From NCBI GenBank assembly GCA_943735955.1, contig OX030958.1:4673331-4737330 (forward strand): a stretch of 64,000 nucleotides of DNA, read 5' to 3'. Below the pieces are notes generated by a model. That model had not been told where the DNA came from, searched no databases, and worked only from the letters and a program-made list of their open reading frames with translations. Within the stretch, counting starts at the first letter, position 1. Each line of letters begins with the position of its first letter. Shown here piece after piece: positions 57,430-64,000 of this stretch. Source of the stretch: Piscicola geometra (Eukaryota; Annelida; Clitellata; Hirudinida; Piscicolidae). A program made the translations under genes and the position numbers.

Positions 57430-57896
57430 ACGTTCATTTGCTGGTAGAAAGAAAAAAAGCGAAATTTTGAAATATTTTACATATTCTTCAGAAAACGACA
57501 AAAGTACATGCATCGTTGAAGTATCGACGACCAAAGACGGACAGAAAGTATTATGCAACGCAACACTTAAAGGAAAAAATCCGACAAACCTCAAGGTTCA
57601 TCTCTCTAGCTACCACAAAAAGTTTTTTCAAGAATTCGAAGAAATTGAATTAGTCAGAAAGATGAATTGTGAAAAAATTAAAAGTAATGAAAATTCCGTT
57701 CAACAAACTATTAGTTTTGAAAAAAATACGACTAAAACGGTTTTGTATTCAAGTAAGTGCGAAGAATATTTGAAGAGACAAGACTCCTTATTAAAATTAT
57801 TTGTAAACGCAAACATCCCATTAAATCTAGTATCTAATAAACATTTTTAAAACTTTGTGGAAACATTGGATATAAAATTTAAAATGCCAGGTGATT
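57430..57896 (+). pseudogene. hAT transposase, N-terminal BED zinc-finger part
   Basis: KSEILKYFTYSSENDKSTC, then NPTNLKVHLSSYHKKF, match the BED finger (aromatic residue, Cys, T-x-NL-x2-HL-x3-H). The part continues FVNANIPLNLVSNKHF to a stop (57848-57850). In the next frame it reads FVETLDIKFKMPG, the expected continuation, so one frameshift lies near 57848. The LINE follows immediately. Confidence 0.7.
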
Positions 57897-57899
57897 TTG

Positions 57900-59393
57900 T
57901 TTATTTTATCTTATTCAACCTGTCCACCATATCAAAAATTATGGAAAGGGCCGTATTAAAACAACTACAACCTCATATCACCTCCAATCCAAACTATCCC
58001 AGTCACCAATCAGCCTATAGACCTTACCACTCTACAGAAACAGCCCTACTCCATCTAACTGACCACATTTTCAACGGATGCGACTCAAAAAATACCACCC
58101 TCCTCGCATCACTCGACCTATCAGCAGCCTTCGACACCATCAGCCATTCCATCCTCATAAACAGACTTCATAAAGAATTTGGAGTTGATGGAACAGCTTT
58201 AAACTGGCTGTCATCTTATTTAGAAAATAGACATTATCAAGTTAAATTAGGTACACACATCTCATCACCAACCAATATACAACACGGCGTTCCTCAAGGC
58301 TCTGTTCTTGGACCACTTCTTTTCACCACATACATCTCACCTATCTTAAATATAGTCAACCAATTCAATATAACCTACCATAAATATGCTGATGATATAC
58401 AACTTCTTCAATTCATCACACCTAATACATCCAACCAAGCTACTAGTAACCTCACATATTGCATACAAACCATGGAAACTTGTTCCTCAATAACTATCTC
58501 CAGTTCAACACCACTAAATCAGAAATAATAAAACTAGGCACCCCTTATCAACTAAATAGTTTAAACACAATATCATCTGTCAACATCAACTCAGAAAAAA
58601 TCCCCATCAATAACCCTCTCAAAATACTCGGAGTCACCCTAGACAGCAAACTCACTTTCAAAAACCACATCACATCTATCATCCAATCATCACACTATCA
58701 TCTCAAAGCAATCAAACACATACGCCCATTCATTACTACTGATCTCTCCGCCTCACTTTCCCGATGTCTAATACTAAGCAGACATGACTACTGTAACTCG
58801 CTATTATATAATATCACCAATCAAGAAAGAAATCGTCTACAGTCAGTTTTAAACAAGGCGGCTAGAATCACACTCAACTGTGATTACCCAGGCCATCACC
58901 TTGTTCAATCATCAAATGATAATCTTATAAAACTCCACTGGCTTCCTATAGATTTTCGAATATCCTTTAAAATAGCCATCACCACATTCAAAATTCTTCA
59001 AACCTCAATACCGTCATATCTCAGCAAACTCATAACTAAAAAAACATCAAACAAACAACTGCGTTCATCTTCATCTCTTCTCCTCAACCAAGAATCCACT
59101 ACAAACAACATCTCAGAAAGAGCATTCCGTCACACAGCTCCAACAACTTGGAATGCCCTTCCACCTGCACTTCGAAGCATCAACCAATTTTCGACTTTCA
59201 AAGCCAAACTGAAAACTCATTACTTTAACTTAGCCTATCATTCTTAATAATTACTCCATGCTACTCTTTGCTTTTCTTTTCATAACATTATTATTATAAT
59301 TACTTTTATTTCTTTATTGCATTACGACGCAGGGAAAGCGCTTCAGTTGCGTGCCCGGGCGCTATACAAAAATGAGTGTTATTATTATTATTC
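57900..59393 (+). mobile_element. 5'-truncated CR1/L2-like LINE nested in the hAT element
   Basis: Encodes the reverse transcriptase from LSTISKIMERAVLKQL onward. It shows LASLDLSAAFDTISHSIL (first catalytic Asp), HGVPQGSVLGPLLF, HKYADDIQLL (the catalytic ADD box) and, after one frameshift near 58482, LGVTLDSKLTFKNHI, SRHDYCNSLLYN and WNALPPALRSI, ending at a stop at 59245-59247. The 3' tail has GGGAAAGCGCTT, GGGCGCTATACAAA and an ATT-triplet end (about 59315-59393), a form known from L2/CR1/Daphne-like elements. The endonuclease is absent. Codon use is CA-rich, unlike the hAT around it. Confidence 0.8.
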
Positions 59394-59519
59394 AAAATGT
59401 AAAAAGAATTACCATATACTGTAGAAAATTATTTGAGCAATTACAATGGTCGTTATTCATTATAAATGATTACAACATATAGTACAAAAATAGTGGGAAT
59501 CAATTATTGAAATTTTTTT

Positions 59520-61145
59520 TCAAGCCCATCAAAGTTACTGGACTTATTAAAAGACAAATATGATGAGGGTTACAAAATTCTAAAAGACTCATTGAATAAT
59601 GTTCGAAGAATAGTTATATGTTTAGATATTTGGACCAAAAAGGTTTAACATCATCATATGTTGGGATTTCAGCATGCTGTTTCAATCCACAGAGTAGCAA
59701 ACCGTGTCATTACTTTTTAAACCTAATTCAACTCAATCATCCCCACACTGGAGAAAAACTTGCTTAGTGTTTATCAAAGTGTCTCGCTGATTGGAATATA
59801 GAAACAAATAAAATAATTTTAATCATATCTGATAACGGTTCAAATATTTTAAAAGCTGTGCGTATTCCTCAAAATAAGCATGCAGAAAAAGACGATTATT
59901 CAGAAAATGAAAACTAAGATAGTAATGAAGAAGAAAGTGAAACAATTTGTGGTGAAATAGAATTAGAAAAATGGGTTCCTTGTCGACATATGCCGTGTTT
60001 AGCACACACCATACAACTAGTTTTAAAAAGAGTATACTCCAATAATGTATATGAACCAATAATTACAAAAGCAAGGTATATATTCAGCAAAATTAGAAAG
60101 TCAACAATACTCATAGAAAAACTTCTTGAAAAATCTTCCAAAACAGTAATAACAGACTGCCCCACTAGATGGAACAGCACTTTTTTTATTGTTGAAAGAT
60201 TACTAGAACTAAAAGATGATGTCAATTATGTTATGGATTTTGCCAAAATCGACACATTATTAGCAAGTGAATGGAACTGATTGGTAGAAGTTCAACATTT
60301 TTTGAAACCATTCGCAACCCACACTGACAGTATTCAGGCCGATACATTGTCTTTATCACATGTCATACCGTCTGTTTTAGACCTAGACAGCCATTTAGAA
60401 CAAATTAAATTTTTAGGAATTTCTAGTTTGATTGTTTCATTGAGGAGTGCAATTCAACATTATTTTGAGTGCTTCTTAAATCCCTCTTCATTGAAATTCA
60501 ATCCAGTAACAGCAGCTGCTACATTTGTGGATCCAACTGTTGCAGAATTCATTCTGTTACCACAATATTCTAGTTTATTGCATGCTGCTAAAACTTACAT
60601 TTGTTCACAGGTAATTTAGATATATTTTAAAAACAAGTTTTCAATTAAATTATAAATCTTATTTAATGATACATCACATCAAATTTTTATTGCAATTAAA
60701 CAATTTGAATCTTTTATTTTGCAGGCTTTTAGCGAAGCAAAGAACAATTGTTTTGAAAATAGTTCACGACATAATGAAATAGAAGCTTCAGATGAATCAT
60801 CAATTCCTTCAAGGAAATTTAAATTTTTATCTTCTAAATTAAGTATTGACGATACAAGTTCTGGCAAAGAATGCAAATCAAGTATAATTGTGGAAATAGA
60901 AAAATATATTTCGGAGATGAAAATAAATTCTTCAAAAATCAAAAATACTTGTGAACCAAATGGGTTAAAATTCTGGAATGACAACATAACTTTCTACCCT
61001 ATTCTTAGTCCAATTTCACAAGATCTTTTGGCAGCTCCAGCCTCCCAGGCATACGTTGAGAGAATATTTTTCTTTATGTGCTTCTTTAACAAGTGGGAAA
61101 AGAAATAGATTACAGAAAAACCTACAAATGAAAGTTTTCTTGAGA
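59520..61145 (+). pseudogene. hAT transposase, catalytic core and dimerisation domain
   Basis: ICLDIWTKK (about 59619-59645) has the first catalytic Asp of hAT transposases, and LIISDNGSNILKAV (about 59820) the second. CLAHTIQLVLKRV, TDCPTRWNST and the C-terminal LKFWNDN, QDLLAAPASQAYVERIF carry the family signatures. An intron of 114 bp (60611-60724, gtaatt...ttgcag) interrupts it. Stops at about 59765, 59917 and 60278 and a frameshift in a T run near 61072 disable it. After the shift the frame continues as LTSGKRNRLQ, as expected. Confidence 0.75.
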
Positions 61146-61450
61146 CTGAATACATTTTTATTTGACTGTTAATTTTTTAAACTCATTTGTTGTTAATACA
61201 CTGTTCTATTTTACTGTTTCATTTTATGATCTATTAATTTTTTTAGATATAAATAAATAGTGTTTAAAGTTTCAAATTAATATATTTTCAAAACTAAAAT
61301 AAAAATAAAAACTATAATTATTTTCAAAACTGAAACGAAAATAAAAACTATAATTAATTCCAAAACGAAACAGAAATAAAAACTATAATTAATTCCAAAA
61401 CGAAACTGAAATAAAAACTATAATTATTTTATGGAACGAAAATAACACTG

Positions 61451-61458
61451 CATACTAT
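61451..61458. repeat. Target site duplication, right (CATACTAT)
   Basis: Matches 56993-57000 exactly. Confidence 0.9.
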
Positions 61459-61674
61459 GAAGGCGAATAGATTAAAAAATGCTTTATTCCATAGGACTAG
61501 ACCCTTTCTAACACCTGAGCAAATTCAAAGGTTGAGAAAGGAAATTGATAAGTAAAAAACTATCGAGCAGAAAAAAATGATTCAAACTGGTGAGATCAGC
61601 AATAAAAATGAAAGAGACAACTTTCGAAAATACTCTCAAAAATGCCTGAGACTGACTCACAACTTCAAATACAG

Positions 61675-62540
61675 TGTTGTGTTGTGTTGTATAGTATCGT
61701 TTTGTATTGTATTGTATTGTATTGTATTGTATTGTATTGTATTGTATTGTATTGTATTGTATTGTATTGTATTGTATTGTATTGTATTTTATTTTATTTT
61801 ATTGTATTGTATTGTATTGTATTGTATTGTATTGTATTGTATTGTATTGTATTGTATAAAGTTGCAAATAATGTATTGTATTGTATAAAGTTGCAAATAA
61901 TGTATTGTACTGTATTGTATTGTATAAAGTGGCAAATAATGTATTTTAATTTATTTTATTGTATTGTATTGTATTGTATTTTATTGTATTTTATTGTATT
62001 TTATTGTATTGTATTGTATTGTATTGTTATGTATTGTATTGTATTGTATTGTTATGTTTTGTATTGTATAGTATTGTATTGTATTGTATTGTATTTTTTT
62101 GTATTGTATTGTATTGTATTGTATTGTATTGTATTGCATTGTATTGTATTGCATTGTATTGTATTGTATTGTATTGTATTGTATTGTATTGTATTGTATT
62201 GTATTGTATTGTATTGTATTGTATTGTATTGTATTGTATTGTATTGTATTGTATTGTATTGTATTGTATTGTATTGTATTGTATTGTATTGTATTATATT
62301 GTATTTTATTTTATTTTATTTTATTTTATTGTATTGTATTGTATTGTAATGTATTGTATTGTATTGTATTGTATTGTATTGTATTGTATTGTATTGTATT
62401 GTATTGTATTGTATTGTATTGTATTGTATTGTAATGTATTGTATTGTATTGTTTTGTATTGTATTGTATTGTATTGTATTGTATTGTATTGTATTGTATT
62501 TTATTGTATCGTATTGTATTTTATTGCATTGTATTGTATG
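61675..62540. repeat. (GTATT)n pentanucleotide array, about 860 bp
   Basis: Tandem TATTG units with point variants (TTTTATT, TTATG, GCATT). Near the left end (61857-61940) the array is interrupted three times by near-identical copies of GTATAAAGTTGCAAATAAT, giving a higher-order repeat. Open frames reading Tyr-Cys-Ile-Val-Leu on the plus strand are repeat translations. Confidence 0.97.
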
Positions 62541-62954
62541 AATCTTTACAAAAGTTGCAACTTTTTACTTTTATTATTTCCGTTTTTTCCTGTTTTTTAA
62601 CTGTTCTCCGCGTAAATAGCGGTACATTAGCCATCCCTACTTTAAAGACATATTATGTTACATAGAAAGCGACTATATATAATTGTTCTATCTTGATCCC
62701 TCTGGTGTATGTTGGATTTGATCCTAATGTGTGTGGGAGGCTTATATTTAGATTCATAATTAGTTATTGATTTTTTCAAGATAGATTGCTTATTTAAACG
62801 TTTCCTTTGATTTGAAAGTATTCTTTTTTTAGCCATTGTTGTCATTTAAAGATCTACAATTTTGAAATAGTTGTTGAATAATTTGCAAGACTTGAGAAAT
62901 ATTTGAAATATCTTTTTTTTTGAAAATTAATATTCAATTTTAGATTCGATCATC

Positions 62955-64000
62955 ATGAGTACGTTAACGAGGAACACATTCCATCCCAAGTGCGAGGTGC
63001 CTGGCATTGTTCTGACTCGTGTGACGCCATTCAGGAATTCTGAATGTAGCGAAAGAACGTTGCAAAAAAGTAGTCCTTCATTTCCTTCTCTTGCTGAGGC
63101 GAAAAAAACCAGAAAACCCACTTTGAGCTATGACCAATCTTTGATTATGCTTTCAAACAGCCTTGAACAAATATGTCGTAAGTCAAACAGTGAAAGCAGT
63201 GCTAAAAGTCCTGCTGTGCCATCGCCCCTTTTGTCTTACTCCCCTCCAGCCCGACCTCTCTCACATTCTTTCAAGCCCTCTCCAACCCTTCCTGACTGCA
63301 CTGTCAATGTGTCAAAATCACCTCCTCTTCTAAAAACTATATTGAAGCAAAACTCAACAGAAAACATTCAAATTAGAGTGAAGCATGAAGAAACTGGTGA
63401 CAAACTGAAAGAAGATTTGAACAAGATAATTTCTACATCTCCAGCCATAAGCTACCCTGAAGACAATCACATTGTGATGATCAGAAAGAAATTAACAGAT
63501 GCACAGGAGTTTTTAAGGACTAAATTCAGGCTGAAGATAAACACTTCAAAGTACCCCAATGATGCCTCCACAAACTTCTATGTGGTTGTGAACAAGACAC
63601 GACTCATCAAAGTCACACATGTGTCTTCAAAGCCTATGGAAGACAACCCCACCCAGTTACCCATCACTCAAGAAGAAGACACTGACTTCACACTGCCTCT
63701 CAAGCACTCCCCCCTCAATCGTCCACTCTTCCATTGTGACTCTATGCAAGAATTCGATGACCCTGTCAACATTCACACTGTTCTTCATAGCTCCACCATT
63801 CCCAACAACGTGCGTCTGGAACGACTCTTGGGCAGTTTCATTGAAGGTCCGTGCATCTACATTCGTCCGAGCAGCATGGCCACAGCTGAATACTCGAACA
63901 TCAAACTCATCTCGATCCCCATCCTCCACCTCAACGAGGCATCACTCCGCCTCTCCCTCTCCCTCAAAGTGCCCTTTGAAATTCCCACTGACAATGTGGA
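62955..64000 (+). CDS. Unrecognised protein, N-terminal part (runs off the window)
   Basis: From ATG 62955 the frame stays open for 348 codons to the window edge. An acceptor-like caattttag at 62934-62943 lies just upstream, so this may be an internal or second exon; an in-frame TAA lies further upstream. The composition is protein-like. A Ser/Pro-rich region (about residues 75-125, with SPAVPSPLLSYSPPARPLSH) is followed by denser segments with IVMIRKKLTDAQEFLRTKF, STNFYVVVNKTRLIKVTHV and LERLLGSFIEGPCIYIRPSS. No signal peptide, membrane segment or known catalytic motif is seen. I do not recognise the family. A shorter reverse-strand frame at 63657-63929 is its shadow. Confidence 0.7.
   Translation, partial: MSTLTRNTFHPKCEVPGIVLTRVTPFRNSECSERTLQKSSPSFPSLAEAKKTRKPTLSYDQSLIMLSNSLEQICRKSNSESSAKSPAVPSPLLSYSPPARPLSHSFKPSPTLPDCTVNVSKSPPLLKTILKQNSTENIQIRVKHEETGDKLKEDLNKIISTSPAISYPEDNHIVMIRKKLTDAQEFLRTKFRLKINTSKYPNDASTNFYVVVNKTRLIKVTHVSSKPMEDNPTQLPITQEEDTDFTLPLKHSPLNRPLFHCDSMQEFDDPVNIHTVLHSSTIPNNVRLERLLGSFIEGPCIYIRPSSMATAEYSNIKLISIPILHLNEASLRLSLSLKVPFEIPTDNV

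Larger units (their letters stand above)
57001..61450 (+). mobile_element. BED-finger hAT transposon, 4450 bp, with nested LINE
   Basis: The terminal repeats are CAGTGTTATTTTCGT at the left and its exact reverse complement at the right, bordered by an 8-bp duplication CATACTAT. Just inside each end are several copies of a roughly 35-bp subterminal repeat (AAACGAAACTGAAATAAAAA) at about 57045-57175 and 61285-61440, in the same orientation at both ends. They are candidate transposase-binding sites. The transposase gene runs left to right but is interrupted by a LINE (about 57900-59393) and by several stops and frameshifts, so the copy is not autonomous. The intact duplication and terminal repeats suggest fairly recent insertion. 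Confidence 0.88.

Noticed and set aside
61457..61555. 32-codon frame directly after the hAT element (LKNALFHRTRPFLTPEQIQR)
   Set aside because: Looks protein-like but is very short, and joining it to sequence left of the element gives a stop within five codons; not enough to call an exon.
61577..62600. Open frames up to 235 codons reading Tyr-Cys-Ile-Val-Leu
   Set aside because: Translations of the pentanucleotide array, with no unique protein content.

Overview
The window is from an animal nuclear genome. Genes are split by GT-AG introns, non-coding DNA is AT-rich, and there are very long simple repeats (a 446-bp GT run, a 147-bp TA run, about 860 bp of a GTATT-type repeat), tRNA-derived SINEs, LINE fragments and several hAT-type DNA transposons. 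The genes recognised (AGAP/centaurin-gamma, neuroligin, and a secreted VWA protein with a chitin-binding domain) point to a bilaterian invertebrate. I cannot place the phylum from the sequence alone.

Layout. 1-1440: the last three coding exons of an AGAP/CenG-type ArfGAP on the + strand, with a truncated ArfGAP-to-ankyrin C-terminus. 1441-15060: intergenic DNA with microsatellites, a 14-bp minisatellite, an inverted pair of LINE 3' ends with CAA tails (6.67-7.57 kb), and a relic hAT dimerisation domain (13.7 kb). 15061-46584: one complete neuroligin gene on the + strand. I assembled it by hand from 11 exons with consistent splice phases; it encodes 1895 residues. It has an unusual 2285-bp exon, a Ser-containing GNSYG nucleophile elbow, and no C-terminal PDZ ligand. 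Its introns hold two SINEs, the GT microsatellite, a coding-like island that could be a cassette exon, and a non-autonomous hAT copy.

49.2-61.5 kb is a transposon-rich interval. It contains a decayed ZMYM/hAT-like copy, a 144-bp hAT MITE with an 8-bp target duplication, a long inverted repeat, a short well-preserved hAT fragment, and a 4.45-kb BED-finger hAT element. The last has intact terminal repeats, a perfect 8-bp duplication (CATACTAT), an intron in its transposase, and a nested CR1/L2-like LINE. Inside this interval, on the minus strand (53538-51055), is a complete nine-exon gene for a 555-residue secreted protein with a lysozyme-like region, a VWA domain with intact MIDAS, and a peritrophin-type chitin-binding domain. 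A TATA box and a poly(A) signal sit at plausible places.

61.67-62.54 kb is a GTATT-type satellite-like array. From 62955 to the window edge a long + strand open reading frame, cut by the edge, encodes a protein I do not recognise.

The genes are not an operon and have no evident shared pathway. The main biological content is the divergent neuroligin (synaptic adhesion), the extracellular VWA/chitin-binding protein, and the record of nested transposition.
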